Assembly (NCBI RefSeq): GCF_003148565.1
Contig: NZ_QGGL01000025.1
Coordinates: 1-43,864 of the forward strand
DNA length: 43,864 nt
Direction: 5' to 3'
From: Tumebacillus permanentifrigoris
Lineage (GTDB): Bacteria > Bacillota > Bacilli > Tumebacillales > Tumebacillaceae
Shown: one piece after another, positions 14,665 through 23,688 of the stretch
Numbering within the stretch: position 1 is the stretch's first letter
Layout: each line of letters opens with the position of its first letter
Translations under genes and position numbers: made by a program
The notes under the pieces: generated by a model
The model's database searches: none
What the model saw: only the letters and a program-made list of their open reading frames with translations
What the model was told of the DNA's origin: nothing

Positions 14665-15756
14665 ATGAAAATTTTCGAATATATGGAAAAGTATGATTAT
14701 GAACAACTCGTCTTCTGCCACGATCAAGCATCTGGCCTGAAAGCGATCATTGCGATACATGACACGACCCTCGGCCCGGCATTGGGCGGCACACGGATGT
14801 GGACCTATGCCAACGAAGACGAAGCGATCGAAGATGCGCTCCGTCTCGCCAAAGGGATGACCTATAAAAATGCTGCAGCGGGCCTGAACTTGGGTGGCGG
14901 CAAAACCGTCATCATCGGCAACCCGCGCACCGATAAATCCGAAGCGCTGTTCCGCGCGTTCGGTCGTTACATCGAATCTCTGAACGGTCGTTACATCACG
15001 GCCGAAGATGTTGGCACCACCGTGCAAGACATGGAATACATCCGTCAAGAAACCAAATACGTAACCGGCGTTTCCGAAGCGTTCGGTTCCTCTGGCAATC
15101 CGTCTCCGATGACCGCGCTCGGCTGCTTCGTCGGCCTGAAAGCAGCGGCGAAGGAAGCGTTTGGCTCTGATGATGTAACGGGCAAAGTTGTGGCGGTTCA
15201 AGGCGTCGGCAACGTCGGCTACTACCTCTGCAAACACCTGCACGAAGCGGGCGCGAAACTGATTGTCACCGACATCAACCAAGACGCGATCGACCGTTGC
15301 GTGAAGGAATTCAACGCAGAAGTCGTGGCTCCGAAGGATATCTTTGGCGTACAGTGCGACATCTTCGCACCGTGCGCACTGGGTGCGATCATCAATGATG
15401 AAACCATTGGGCAACTGAAATGCAAAGTGATCGCAGGTTCCGCGAACAACCAGCTCCGCGAAGAACGCCACGGCGATCTCATCCATGAAATGGGAATCGT
15501 CTATGCACCGGATTATGTGATCAATTCCGGCGGTGTCATCAACGTAGCGGACGAACTGAACGGCTACAACGCAGAGCGCGCAACCAAGAAGATCGAGAAC
15601 ATCTACAACATCATCGCGACGATCATCGAAATCTCCAAGACCGAAGGTATCCCGACATACAAAGCGGCCGACCGCATGGCGGAACAGCGCATCAACACCC
15701 TGCGCAACAGCCGTTCTAACTTCCTGAGCACCGAACGCTCCATTCTCTCCAAGTAA
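14665..15756 (+). CDS. bcd: leucine dehydrogenase
   Basis: 363 residues from the ATG behind GAAGGGGG. It belongs to the Glu/Leu/Phe/Val dehydrogenase family: [10 protein letters not shown] at 38-46, catalytic Lys80 in LGGGKTVI, and the NAD-binding QGVGNVG around 178-184. It oxidatively deaminates leucine, isoleucine and valine to the 2-oxo acids used by the Bkd complex. It heads the BkdR/sigma-54-controlled operon. In Bacillus subtilis bcd is flanked by ptb and buk, which convert branched acyl-CoA to acid with ATP gain. Both are missing here, so the acyl-CoA is more likely used for branched fatty acids or oxidised further. Codons here are less GC-biased than in neighbouring regulatory genes. 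Confidence 0.93.
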   Translation: MKIFEYMEKYDYEQLVFCHDQASGLKAIIAIHDTTLGPALGGTRMWTYANEDEAIEDALRLAKGMTYKNAAAGLNLGGGKTVIIGNPRTDKSEALFRAFGRYIESLNGRYITAEDVGTTVQDMEYIRQETKYVTGVSEAFGSSGNPSPMTALGCFVGLKAAAKEAFGSDDVTGKVVAVQGVGNVGYYLCKHLHEAGAKLIVTDINQDAIDRCVKEFNAEVVAPKDIFGVQCDIFAPCALGAIINDETIGQLKCKVIAGSANNQLREERHGDLIHEMGIVYAPDYVINSGGVINVADELNGYNAERATKKIENIYNIIATIIEISKTEGIPTYKAADRMAEQRINTLRNSRSNFLSTERSILSK

Positions 15757-15792
15757 ATTTGATACAGGCATAGGTGGAAGGAGAACGATCTC

Positions 15793-17238
15793 ATGGCTGA
15801 ACAGTTAGATATCGTCATCCTCGGCGGGGGCACGGGCGGCTATGTAGCCGCCATCCGTGCGGCCCAGCTAGGATTGACCGTTGCGGTTGTCGAGCGAGAT
15901 AAAGTCGGAGGCACTTGCCTGCATCGCGGATGCATCCCATCCAAAGCGCTGCTCAAGAGCGCTGACATCCTCGCGACCGTACAAAAGTCAAAAGACTTCG
16001 GCGTTCAGATCGGTGGAGATGTGACGCTGGATTTCTCAAACGTGATGGCACGCAAGCAAAAGATCGTCAACAACCTGCACAAAGGCGTGCAGTCGCTTTT
16101 GAAAAAACACAACATCCAAGTGATTGAAGGCAACGGCACCGTGATGGGCCCGTCGATCTTTTCCCCGCTGGCGGGTGCTGTCCGCGTCGAGCGACCGGAT
16201 GGTGAGCAAGAGATCATCAACCCGCGCAACCTGATCGTCGCGACGGGTTCCCGTCCGAAGACCTTGCCAGGTCTGACGGTGGATGGTAAATACGTGATCA
16301 ACTCTGACCATGCGCTGGAGCTCGAAGAACTGCCGAAGTCGGTGATCATCGTCGGCGCAGGCGCGATCGGTTGCGAGTGGGCTTCGATGTTCTCCGACTA
16401 TGGCGTTCAAGTCACGCTGGTCGAGTACGCACCGCAGATTCTCCCGCTCGAAGACGAGGATGTCGCGGCAGAACTGGCGAAATTGCTGGGACGCCGCAAA
16501 ACCAAGGTGAAAGTCATGACCTCGACCGGCGTTCTCGCGGATACGCTGACCATCGAAGGCGACACTGTCTCGATCCAAGCAAAAGTCAATGTCGGCACCG
16601 ACAAGGAAAGTGTGGAAACCCTGACCGCTGATAAACTGTTGGTCTCGGTGGGTCGTGAAGCCGCGATTCAAAATATCGGTCTGGAAGCGACCGAAGTCGC
16701 GATCGACCGTGGCACGATCGTCGTTGACGAGCACTTCCGCACCAAGGAGAAAAACATTTTCGCAATTGGTGATGTGCTGAATACCCCGCAACTGGCGCAT
16801 GTCGCGTCGCACGAAGGCATTCACGCTGTCGAAGTGATCGCAGGTCTGCACCCGCATCCGATCGATTACGCGATGATCCCGCGTTGCACGTACACCCGTC
16901 CAGAAGTGGCATCTGTCGGCTACACCGAGAGCCACCTGCGCAAGGAAGGCCGTGAGATCAAAGTCGGCAAATTCCCGTTCCGCGGAATCGGCAAGGCACA
17001 AGTCAACGGCGAGATCGACGGCTTCGTGAAAATGATCGCCGATGCCCAGACGGGCGATCTGCTCGGCGTGCATATGGTCGGCCAAAACGTCACAGAGATG
17101 ATTTCCGAAGCGGGACTCGCGGCCTTGCTGGACGCGACGACTTGGGAGATCGGTCTCGCGATTCACCCGCATCCGACGCTGTCGGAAGCGATTGGGGAAG
17201 CAGCGCTGGCCGTTGACGGCATGGCGATCCATTATTAA
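15793..17238 (+). CDS. lpdV: dihydrolipoyl dehydrogenase (E3) of the branched-chain keto acid dehydrogenase
   Basis: 481 residues, FAD-dependent E3 that reoxidises dihydrolipoyl groups on E2 with NAD. The N-terminal FAD site is ILGGGTGGYVAAIRAAQLG. The redox disulfide is GGTCLHRGCIPSK (Cys42, Cys47). The second nucleotide site is VIIVGAGAIGCEWA. The C-terminal interface carries HPHPTLSE with the catalytic His and downstream Glu. GGAAGGAGA precedes the ATG, and the gene is 36 bases after bcd with no terminator. Its place before bkdAA identifies it as the Bkd-specific E3. Confidence 0.93.
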   Translation: MAEQLDIVILGGGTGGYVAAIRAAQLGLTVAVVERDKVGGTCLHRGCIPSKALLKSADILATVQKSKDFGVQIGGDVTLDFSNVMARKQKIVNNLHKGVQSLLKKHNIQVIEGNGTVMGPSIFSPLAGAVRVERPDGEQEIINPRNLIVATGSRPKTLPGLTVDGKYVINSDHALELEELPKSVIIVGAGAIGCEWASMFSDYGVQVTLVEYAPQILPLEDEDVAAELAKLLGRRKTKVKVMTSTGVLADTLTIEGDTVSIQAKVNVGTDKESVETLTADKLLVSVGREAAIQNIGLEATEVAIDRGTIVVDEHFRTKEKNIFAIGDVLNTPQLAHVASHEGIHAVEVIAGLHPHPIDYAMIPRCTYTRPEVASVGYTESHLRKEGREIKVGKFPFRGIGKAQVNGEIDGFVKMIADAQTGDLLGVHMVGQNVTEMISEAGLAALLDATTWEIGLAIHPHPTLSEAIGEAALAVDGMAIHY

Positions 17239-17268
17239 GGTAGAAGTATTGACAGGAGGTTGTGGAGC

Positions 17269-18264
17269 ATGTCCAAGTTGAACTACAAAGATCTGGGCTT
17301 GTCCGATGAACAAGTGCTGGATATGTATTACTACATGCTGCTTGCGCGCAAGCTGGACGAGCGTTTCTGGCTATTGAACCGCGCGGGCAAGATCCCGTTT
17401 GTGATCTCCTGTCAAGGTCAAGAGGCGGCGCAAGTTGGCGCCGCCTATGCCCTTGACAAGACCACAGACTTCATCGCACCGTACTACCGTGACCTCGGCG
17501 TCGTGCTCGTGTTCGGGCAAACCCCGACGGAGATCATGATGTCCGCGTTCGCGAAACCGGGCGATCCGAACTCGAATGGCCGCCAGATGCCGGGCCACTT
17601 CGGCGGCAAAAAATACCGCACCCTGACCGGGTCCTCTCCGGTTACCACCCAATTCCCGCACGCAGTTGGCGCGGCGCTCGCCTCCAAGATGCGCGGCGAA
17701 AATTCGGTGGCGTTCACCTCGACAGGTGAAGGTTCTTCCAACCAAGGCGACTTCCACGAAGCTTGTAACTTTGCTGCCGTACATAAGCTCCCGGTGGTGT
17801 TCTACATCGAGAACAACGGCTACGCAATCTCCGTGCCGCTCGACAAGCAACTCGGGAACCACAACACAGCAGACCGCGCGATCGGCTACGGTTTCCCGGG
17901 CCACTCGATCGATGGCAACGACGTGCTCGAAGTCTACCAATATATGAAGCAAGCAACGGAACGCGCACGCAATGGGGAAGGCCCGACGCTGATCGAAGCC
18001 CGCACCTACCGTCTCGTGCCGCACTCCTCCGATGACGATGACAGAGCGTACCGTTCCCGCGAAGAAGTGGATGCAGCGAAGAAAAAAGACCCGCTGATCA
18101 CGTTCGCGGAGTACTTGCGCAATGCAGGCGTTCTGACGGCGGAGCGCGAGCAAGAACTGAACGATCGCGTCGCGCGCGAAGTCAATGAAGGCACCGATGC
18201 GGCGGAAAAAGCGCCGTTCTTTGATCCGGAAGACGCGCTGACGCACGTCTACGAAGAACGTTAG
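17269..18264 (+). CDS. bkdAA: 2-oxoisovalerate dehydrogenase E1 alpha subunit
   Basis: 331 residues from the ATG with ACAGGAGGT 8-9 bases upstream; a TTG at 17260 is too close to that site. E1 alpha of the branched-chain 2-oxo acid dehydrogenase decarboxylates the oxo acids with thiamine diphosphate. The thiamine-diphosphate motif is GEGSSNQGDFHEACNFA ending in ENNGYAIS, and the phosphorylation-loop region is SSDDDDRAYR. It pairs with BkdAB encoded 13 bases downstream. Active E1 is an alpha2-beta2 tetramer in the cytoplasm. Confidence 0.93.
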   Translation: MSKLNYKDLGLSDEQVLDMYYYMLLARKLDERFWLLNRAGKIPFVISCQGQEAAQVGAAYALDKTTDFIAPYYRDLGVVLVFGQTPTEIMMSAFAKPGDPNSNGRQMPGHFGGKKYRTLTGSSPVTTQFPHAVGAALASKMRGENSVAFTSTGEGSSNQGDFHEACNFAAVHKLPVVFYIENNGYAISVPLDKQLGNHNTADRAIGYGFPGHSIDGNDVLEVYQYMKQATERARNGEGPTLIEARTYRLVPHSSDDDDRAYRSREEVDAAKKKDPLITFAEYLRNAGVLTAEREQELNDRVAREVNEGTDAAEKAPFFDPEDALTHVYEER

Positions 18265-18277
18265 GAGGTCTCGTCTC

Positions 18278-19261
18278 ATGGCGATTAAATCATATATCGA
18301 GGCAGTCACCGACGCGCTTGCAGATGAAATGGAGCGCGACGAATCGATCTTTATCCTCGGCGAGGACGTCGGCGTTCGTGGCGGTGTCTTCCGCGCAACG
18401 GCAGGTCTGATCGAGAAATTTGGCGAGCAGCGCGTCATGGACTCCCCGCTGTCCGAGTCGGCGATCGTCGGCGTGTCCATCGGGGCGGCAATGGTCGGCA
18501 TGCGTCCGGTTGCTGAAATTCAGTTCGCAGACTTTATCTTCCCCGCGTACAACCAGATCGTCTCCGAAGCGGCGCGCATTCGGTACCGCACGAAAAGCGA
18601 CTGGAATGTTCCGCTCACGATTCGCGCACCTTACGGCGGCGGCGTTCACGGCGCGCTGTACCACTCGCAATCGATTGAAGCGCTGTTCCACCATGTGCCG
18701 GGCATCAAAATTGTCATGCCGTCGACTCCGTATGACGTCAAGGGTCTGCTCAAAGCATCGATCCGTGACAACGACCCGGTGCTGTTCCTCGAACACAAGC
18801 GTTGCTACCGCCTGATCAAAGGTGAAGTGCCAGAGGGCGACTACACCATCGAGATCGGCAAAGCGGACGTCAAGCGTGAAGGCGAAGACGTTACGGTCAT
18901 CACCTATGGTCTGATGGTACACTATGCACTGGAAGCGGCTGAAACCTTGGCGAAGGAAGGCATCTCCACGCACATTCTCGACCTGCGCACGATCAAGCCG
19001 ATCGACAAGGAAGCGATTCTTGAAGCGACCCGCAAGACCGGCAAAGTGCTGATCGTGCATGAGGACAGCAAGTTCGGCGGCGTTGGCGGCGAAGTGGCTG
19101 CGATCATCGCCGAGGAAGCGCTGTTCGACCTCGACGCTCCGATCCAGCGTCTGTGCGGTCCGGACGTTCCGGCGATGCCGTACTCCCCGCCGCAAGAGAA
19201 GTTCTACATGCTGAACCCGACCAAGATCGCGGACGCGATTCGCGAACTGGCGAAATTCTAA
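18278..19261 (+). CDS. bkdAB: 2-oxoisovalerate dehydrogenase E1 beta subunit
   Basis: 327 residues, transketolase-like E1 beta. Typical segments are FILGEDVGVRGGVFRAT near the N-terminus, the DSPLSESAIVG stretch, IRAPYGGGVHGALYHSQS, and VHEDSKFGGVGGEVAA in the C-terminal domain. It supplies part of the thiamine-diphosphate site shared with BkdAA and binds the E2 core. TAGGAGG lies upstream of the ATG and the gap to bkdAA is 13 bases, so the stoichiometric subunits are made from one message. Confidence 0.94.
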   Translation: MAIKSYIEAVTDALADEMERDESIFILGEDVGVRGGVFRATAGLIEKFGEQRVMDSPLSESAIVGVSIGAAMVGMRPVAEIQFADFIFPAYNQIVSEAARIRYRTKSDWNVPLTIRAPYGGGVHGALYHSQSIEALFHHVPGIKIVMPSTPYDVKGLLKASIRDNDPVLFLEHKRCYRLIKGEVPEGDYTIEIGKADVKREGEDVTVITYGLMVHYALEAAETLAKEGISTHILDLRTIKPIDKEAILEATRKTGKVLIVHEDSKFGGVGGEVAAIIAEEALFDLDAPIQRLCGPDVPAMPYSPPQEKFYMLNPTKIADAIRELAKF

Positions 19262-19285
19262 GCGCGGACAGGAGGAACTTCGCAC

Positions 19286-20641
19286 ATGGCAACGCTCAAA
19301 ATGCCCCAACTCGGCGAGTCTGTCACCGAAGGCACAATCGCCAAATGGCTGAAACAGCCAGGGGACAAAATCAACAAATACGACCCGCTCGCAGAAGTCA
19401 TCACCGATAAAGTCAATGCCGAAGTACCGTCCGAGTTCATCGGAACCCTGACCGAAATCCTCGTGCCAGAGGGCGCAACTGTCGCCGTCGGCACCCCGAT
19501 TGCGATCATCGCGGAGGAAGGCGAAGCGCCGGCTCCGGCAGCAACCCCGACCGCAGCGGCACCTGTTGCAGCAGCGGCTCCGGCACCAGCTGCCACGGTA
19601 GCGAATGCTCCGGCAGCAGGCGCAGACCGCCCGCGTTACTCTCCGGCTGTCATGCGTCTGCTCCAAGAAAACAACGTCGACCCGACGCAGATTCCAGGCA
19701 CGGGCACCGGCGGTCGCATCACCCGCAAAGACGTGCTGACCTTCATCGAACAAGGCGGCGCAGCAGCTCCGGCAGCTGCCGCGCTGACCAAAACCGCAGA
19801 AGACATGGCATCGCTCTCCTCGCCAGTCAAACCGGCGACCGGGTTCACCGACCTTGGCGCACACGGCGTTCAAGCTGTTGCATCCGTTCCAGCACCGGCT
19901 CCGACCCCGGCAGCACCGCCCGCTCCGGCGTACCAAGCGGCAGAGGGTGACCAAGTGATTGAAGCATCCGGCATCCGCAAGACGATTGCGCGCCGCATGG
20001 TCGAATCCAAGCACAACGCTCCGCATGCGTGGACGATGATGGAAGTTGACATGACCAGCCTCGTTCGCTTCCGTGACAAAAACAAAGAAGCGTTCAAAAA
20101 GAAAGAAAGCGTCAACTTGACGTTCCTGCCGTTCATGATCAAAGCGGTTGTCGATGCGATCAAGCAATACCCGATTATCAACTCGACATGGCAGGACGAC
20201 AAGATTATTATTAAAAAAGACATCAACATCTCGATCGCCGTCGCGACTGACGATGCGCTGTTCGTCCCGGTCATCAAAAACGCAGACCGCCTGTCGATTC
20301 TCGGGCTGTCCCATGCGATCAATGACTTGGCCAAGCGCGCACGCGCAGGCAAGCTCTCTCCGAACGACATGTCGGGTGGCACGTTCACCGTGAACAACAC
20401 CGGTGCGTTCGGCTCCGTGCAATCGATGCCGATCATCAATGCTCCGCAAGCTGCGATCCTCTCGATGGAGTCGATCATCAAGCGCCCGCACGTCATGCCG
20501 GACGATTCGTTTGCGATCCGTTCGATGATGAATATGTGCATGTCGCTCGACCACCGCGTACTCGATGGTTGGGTCTGCGGTCAGTTCTTGCAGGCCGTCA
20601 AGAAAAACCTCGAGAGCGCGACCGAGCCGACCTTGTACTAA
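19286..20641 (+). CDS. bkdB: lipoamide acyltransferase (E2) of the branched-chain keto acid dehydrogenase
   Basis: 451 residues. A lipoyl domain covers 1-78 with the modified Lys in VITDKVNAEV. An Ala/Pro linker, a small peripheral-subunit-binding domain (about 112-150, SPAVMRLLQENNVDP), a second Ala/Pro linker, and the catalytic acyltransferase domain (about 230-451) follow. The active site is MSLDHRVLDGW. E2 accepts the acyl group on lipoate and passes it to CoA, giving isobutyryl-, isovaleryl- and 2-methylbutyryl-CoA. lipA and lipB, needed to make its lipoyl group, follow at once. Confidence 0.93.
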   Translation: MATLKMPQLGESVTEGTIAKWLKQPGDKINKYDPLAEVITDKVNAEVPSEFIGTLTEILVPEGATVAVGTPIAIIAEEGEAPAPAATPTAAAPVAAAAPAPAATVANAPAAGADRPRYSPAVMRLLQENNVDPTQIPGTGTGGRITRKDVLTFIEQGGAAAPAAAALTKTAEDMASLSSPVKPATGFTDLGAHGVQAVASVPAPAPTPAAPPAPAYQAAEGDQVIEASGIRKTIARRMVESKHNAPHAWTMMEVDMTSLVRFRDKNKEAFKKKESVNLTFLPFMIKAVVDAIKQYPIINSTWQDDKIIIKKDINISIAVATDDALFVPVIKNADRLSILGLSHAINDLAKRARAGKLSPNDMSGGTFTVNNTGAFGSVQSMPIINAPQAAILSMESIIKRPHVMPDDSFAIRSMMNMCMSLDHRVLDGWVCGQFLQAVKKNLESATEPTLY

Positions 20642-20669
20642 TCTTTACTGTTGAAAGAGGTGTGCCGGC

Positions 20670-21575
20670 GTGGAAGAACTTAACGTTCTCGAAGAAAAAC
20701 CGCTTCGCCGCCCGGACTGGCTGAAAATCCAGTTGAAGACCGGGCCGAACTTTACCGAACTCAAAGAGCTGATGCGGGGTCAAACGCTCCACACCGTCTG
20801 TGAAGAAGCTCGTTGCCCGAACATCTACGAATGTTGGGAGAACCGCACCGCAACCTTCATGATCCTCGGCGACATCTGCACCCGCGCTTGTGGCTTCTGC
20901 GCAGTCAAAACCGGCCTGCCGACCGAACTGGATCTGGCAGAGCCGGAGCGCGTCGCAGAATCCGTGGACGCGATGGGTCTGCGCCATGCGGTTGTCACCG
21001 CCGTCGCTCGCGACGATCTCCAAGACCACGGCGCGTCCGTGTTCGCAGAGACCGTTCGGGCGATCCGCCATCGTCGTCCGCAGTGTACCGTAGAAGTGTT
21101 GCCGTCCGATATGGGCGGCAACGAACAAGCGCTGCACACGCTGCTCGACGCAGAACCGGATATCTTCAACCACAACATCGAAACGGTGCGCCGCCTGACA
21201 CCGAAAGTTCGCGCCAAGGCAACCTATGACCGGACGTTGGAAGTCCTGAGCCGTTCCAAGGCGTACAAGCCGCACATCCCGACCAAGTCCAGCCTGATGC
21301 TCGGACATGGCGAGACGTGGGAGGAGATCATCCAAGTCATGAACGATCTGCGAGCAGTCGACTGCGACATCATGACGATGGGGCAATACCTCCAACCTAC
21401 CAAAAAGCATCTCCCGGTGCGCAAGTTCTGGACCCCGGAGGAGTTTGCGGAGTTGAAGGTCGAAGCGTTGAAGCGCGGCTTCAAACACGTCGAGTCCGGC
21501 CCGCTGGTGCGCAGTTCCTACCATGCGCACGAACAGGCACAATCGGCAGAGCAACAGATCAAACAAGCGAAGTAA
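20670..21575 (+). CDS. lipA: lipoyl synthase
   Basis: 301 residues, GTG start with AAAGAGG upstream. This radical-SAM enzyme inserts two sulfurs into a protein-bound octanoyl group. The auxiliary cluster is held by Cys44, Cys49 and Cys55 ([12 protein letters not shown]), with its serine ligand in the C-terminal RSSYHA. The SAM cluster is at Cys70, Cys74 and Cys77 (CTRACGFC). It follows bkdB by 28 bases and ends in a terminator, so it appears to be the last gene of the BkdR-controlled message, linking lipoate synthesis to the E2 that consumes it. Confidence 0.95.
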   Translation: MEELNVLEEKPLRRPDWLKIQLKTGPNFTELKELMRGQTLHTVCEEARCPNIYECWENRTATFMILGDICTRACGFCAVKTGLPTELDLAEPERVAESVDAMGLRHAVVTAVARDDLQDHGASVFAETVRAIRHRRPQCTVEVLPSDMGGNEQALHTLLDAEPDIFNHNIETVRRLTPKVRAKATYDRTLEVLSRSKAYKPHIPTKSSLMLGHGETWEEIIQVMNDLRAVDCDIMTMGQYLQPTKKHLPVRKFWTPEEFAELKVEALKRGFKHVESGPLVRSSYHAHEQAQSAEQQIKQAK

Positions 21576-21578
21576 GCG

Positions 21579-21620
21579 AAAAAATCACAGCGGGGCCGTG
21601 GGCCCGCGCTGTGATTTTTT
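21579..21620 (+). terminator. terminator between lipA and lipB
   Basis: AAAAAATCACAGCG / CGCTGTGATTTTTT with a GGGCC/GGCCC interior, then T-run. The ribosome binding site of lipB follows within 10 bases, so read-through or attenuation is possible. Confidence 0.9.
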
Positions 21621-21641
21621 ATAGGAGTGGAGGGATTGCGC

Positions 21642-22349
21642 ATGAAACCGACAGCAGACATCTATGATTTGGGTCAGGTAGAGTATGGACAAGCCTTCGA
21701 CCTGCAAAAGCTCGCGGTGCGCCGCATGCTGATGGGGGAATTGACCAACACCGTTCTCCTGCTGGAACACCCGCCCGTCTACACGATCGGTCGCTCGGGT
21801 GGTGGAGAGAACGTGCTGATCGGGCAGGCAGAGCGCGAGAAGCTTGGCATCGCGCTTTTTGACGTCGACCGCGGTGGGGATGTGACGTACCACGGACCGG
21901 GGCAATTGGTCGGCTACCCGATCCTGCATTTGAAGGACTGGAAAAATGACGTCCGCGACTACCTGCGCTTGCTGGAGGATGTGATCATCCGTCTGCTGGC
22001 AGGTTACGGGATCACGGCAGGGCGCAAGGAAGGGATGACCGGAGCCTGGGTGGGCGATGAGAAGATCTGTGCCGTCGGCGTGAAGGCGAACCGCGATACA
22101 GCGAATCAAGGCTACATCTCCTCACACGGCTTCGCGATCAACATCGACCCAGACCTCTCGCACTTCGGATATATCGTACCCTGTGGGATCACCCAGTTTG
22201 GGGTCACCTCCCTGCGCAAAGTTCTCGGGCGGCCGGTGGACATGCAGGAAGTGAAGCAACGCTGGATTGCGGCGTTTGCCGAAGTGTTTGGCGTTGCGAC
22301 GAGCGTCGGCACAGCACTTGCCAGCGAACTTAGCGCCTCGTGGGCGTAA
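21642..22349 (+). CDS. lipB: octanoyl-[acyl carrier protein]:protein octanoyltransferase
   Basis: 235 residues from the ATG 7 bases after GGAGGGA; a GTG at 21627 would add five residues and bury that site. LipB transfers octanoyl from ACP to lipoyl domains, the step before LipA. It has DRGGDVTYHGPGQLVGYP (77-93), the catalytic Lys141 (EKICAVGVK) and acyl-intermediate Cys181 (IVPCGITQ). This is the enterobacterial LipB type. Bacillus subtilis uses LipM and LipL instead. The gene lies after the lipA terminator but without an obvious promoter of its own. Confidence 0.93.
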   Translation: MKPTADIYDLGQVEYGQAFDLQKLAVRRMLMGELTNTVLLLEHPPVYTIGRSGGGENVLIGQAEREKLGIALFDVDRGGDVTYHGPGQLVGYPILHLKDWKNDVRDYLRLLEDVIIRLLAGYGITAGRKEGMTGAWVGDEKICAVGVKANRDTANQGYISSHGFAINIDPDLSHFGYIVPCGITQFGVTSLRKVLGRPVDMQEVKQRWIAAFAEVFGVATSVGTALASELSASWA

Positions 22350-22366
22350 CCAAATGCGGTAAGATG

Positions 22367-22375
22367 TGGTAAACT
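22367..22375 (+). promoter_or_regulatory. extended -10 promoter of trpS
   Basis: TGG-TAAACT preceded by TG fits the recurring extended -10 motif. The remaining 40 bases to the GTG leave no room for a T-box leader. Confidence 0.4.
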
Positions 22376-22415
22376 ATCAGAAAGAAAGTTTACGTACAAG
22401 GAGTCGATCCCTACA

Positions 22416-23402
22416 GTGAAACGCGTATTCTCAGGCGTACAACCGTCAGGCAACCTGACGATCGGTAACTATCTCGGCGCACTCAAGCAGTTCGTCGAGT
22501 TGCAAAATGAAGCGGACGCGTTTTACTGCGTCGTCGACCTGCATGCCCTCACCGTCCAGCAGGACCCGGAGGAATTGCGCAAGCGTTCCCGGGAGATTGC
22601 CCAGATCTACTTGGCCTGTGGCGTTGATCCGGTGAAATCCACGGTGTTCATCCAATCGCATGTGAGAGAGCACGCGGAGCTCGGCTGGTTGTTGCAATGC
22701 GTTTCCTACATGGGCGAACTGAACCGCATGACGCAGTTCAAGGACAAGGCGGAAGGCAAGGCCAACGTCACCGTCGGCCTGTACACCTACCCGGTGCTGA
22801 TGGCAGCCGACATCCTGCTCTATGACACCACGCACGTGCCGGTCGGGGATGACCAGAAGCAGCACATCGAGTTGACCCGCGACATTGCGGAGCGCTTCAA
22901 CAACCGTTTTGGCGAGACGTTCGTGATCCCGAACCCGCAGATACAGAAGTTCGGTGCGCGCATCATGTCGCTGACCGAGCCGAACAAAAAAATGTCCAAA
23001 TCGGCGGAGAACGAAAAGTCGCGCATCGCGATCCTCGAAGATCCGGCAACGTTCAAGAAAAAAATCATGAGCGCGGTCACCGACACCGACAATGAGATTC
23101 GTTTTGATGAAGAGAACAAGCCGGGCATCTCGAACTTGCTGTCCCTGTACAGCCTGTTCACCGGCGACTCGCTGGACGCTACCGTCGCGCGCTTCCAAGG
23201 CGAAGGCTACGGCACGTTGAAAAAGCAACTCGTCGAAGTGATGACAGACAAGTTGGGGACGATCCAAGCTCGCTACCACGAACTCAGCCAAGACCCGGCG
23301 GAACTCGACCGCATCCTCGCCACCTCTGCAGAACGCGCCCGCACGATCGCGGAGCAGACGGTCAACCGCGTGAAGGATGCGATGGGACTCGTCCGGCTGT
23401 AA
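22416..23402 (+). CDS. trpS: tryptophanyl-tRNA synthetase
   Basis: 328 residues, GTG start with AAGGAG at a rather long distance (about 12 bases). Class I synthetase charging tRNA-Trp. The HIGH-type motif is GNLTIGNYLGAL near the N-terminus, and KMSKS is at about 192-196. VGDDQKQHIELTRD is the conserved central segment. Length fits bacterial TrpRS. Many Bacillota control trpS by a T-box; none can fit in the 66-base gap here. Confidence 0.96.
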   Translation: MKRVFSGVQPSGNLTIGNYLGALKQFVELQNEADAFYCVVDLHALTVQQDPEELRKRSREIAQIYLACGVDPVKSTVFIQSHVREHAELGWLLQCVSYMGELNRMTQFKDKAEGKANVTVGLYTYPVLMAADILLYDTTHVPVGDDQKQHIELTRDIAERFNNRFGETFVIPNPQIQKFGARIMSLTEPNKKMSKSAENEKSRIAILEDPATFKKKIMSAVTDTDNEIRFDEENKPGISNLLSLYSLFTGDSLDATVARFQGEGYGTLKKQLVEVMTDKLGTIQARYHELSQDPAELDRILATSAERARTIAEQTVNRVKDAMGLVRL

Positions 23403-23423
23403 GACCGAAACCACCAGTACTGC

Positions 23424-23452
23424 AAGGGCCCGTTTTCGCGGGTCCTTTTTTA
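23424..23452 (+). terminator. terminator of trpS
   Basis: AAGGGCCCG / CGGGTCCTT stem (one wobble) with loop TTTTCG, then six T. Confidence 0.92.
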
Positions 23453-23626
23453 GTGGAGAGGGATGCTGGACACGAAAGGCGCTACTTCAAACGCCACATT
23501 CGGCAGGGCGGGTACCCATTTCGAAAAGCATGAAATAGAAGCCTCCTTGGTTCCCTTTTGAATGATTATGAGGTGCCTGTCCGACTTCAATATCTACTGT
23601 CTTGTAATCGCTTTCTATGGGTTCTA

Positions 23627-23635
23627 TGGTATAAT
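23627..23635 (+). promoter_or_regulatory. extended -10 promoter of the methylmalonyl-CoA mutase operon
   Basis: TGG-TATAAT (hexamer 23630-23635) is a perfect extended -10 in the context CTATGGTATAAT. TTGTAA at 23602-23607 is too far (22 bases) to be a normal -35. Start expected near 23642. The 170 bases before it hold nothing recognisable. Confidence 0.65.
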
Positions 23636-23688
23636 AATGCGGTGTGACCTTCTATACTATTTTCCTACTTCCTCTAGGAGGGTTATCA

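Noticed and set aside
18290-20554. 754-codon minus-strand open frame opposite bkdAB and bkdB
   Set aside because: It mirrors the two plus-strand enzymes, is rich in Arg/His/Asp typical of antisense GC-rich frames, and lacks a start signal.
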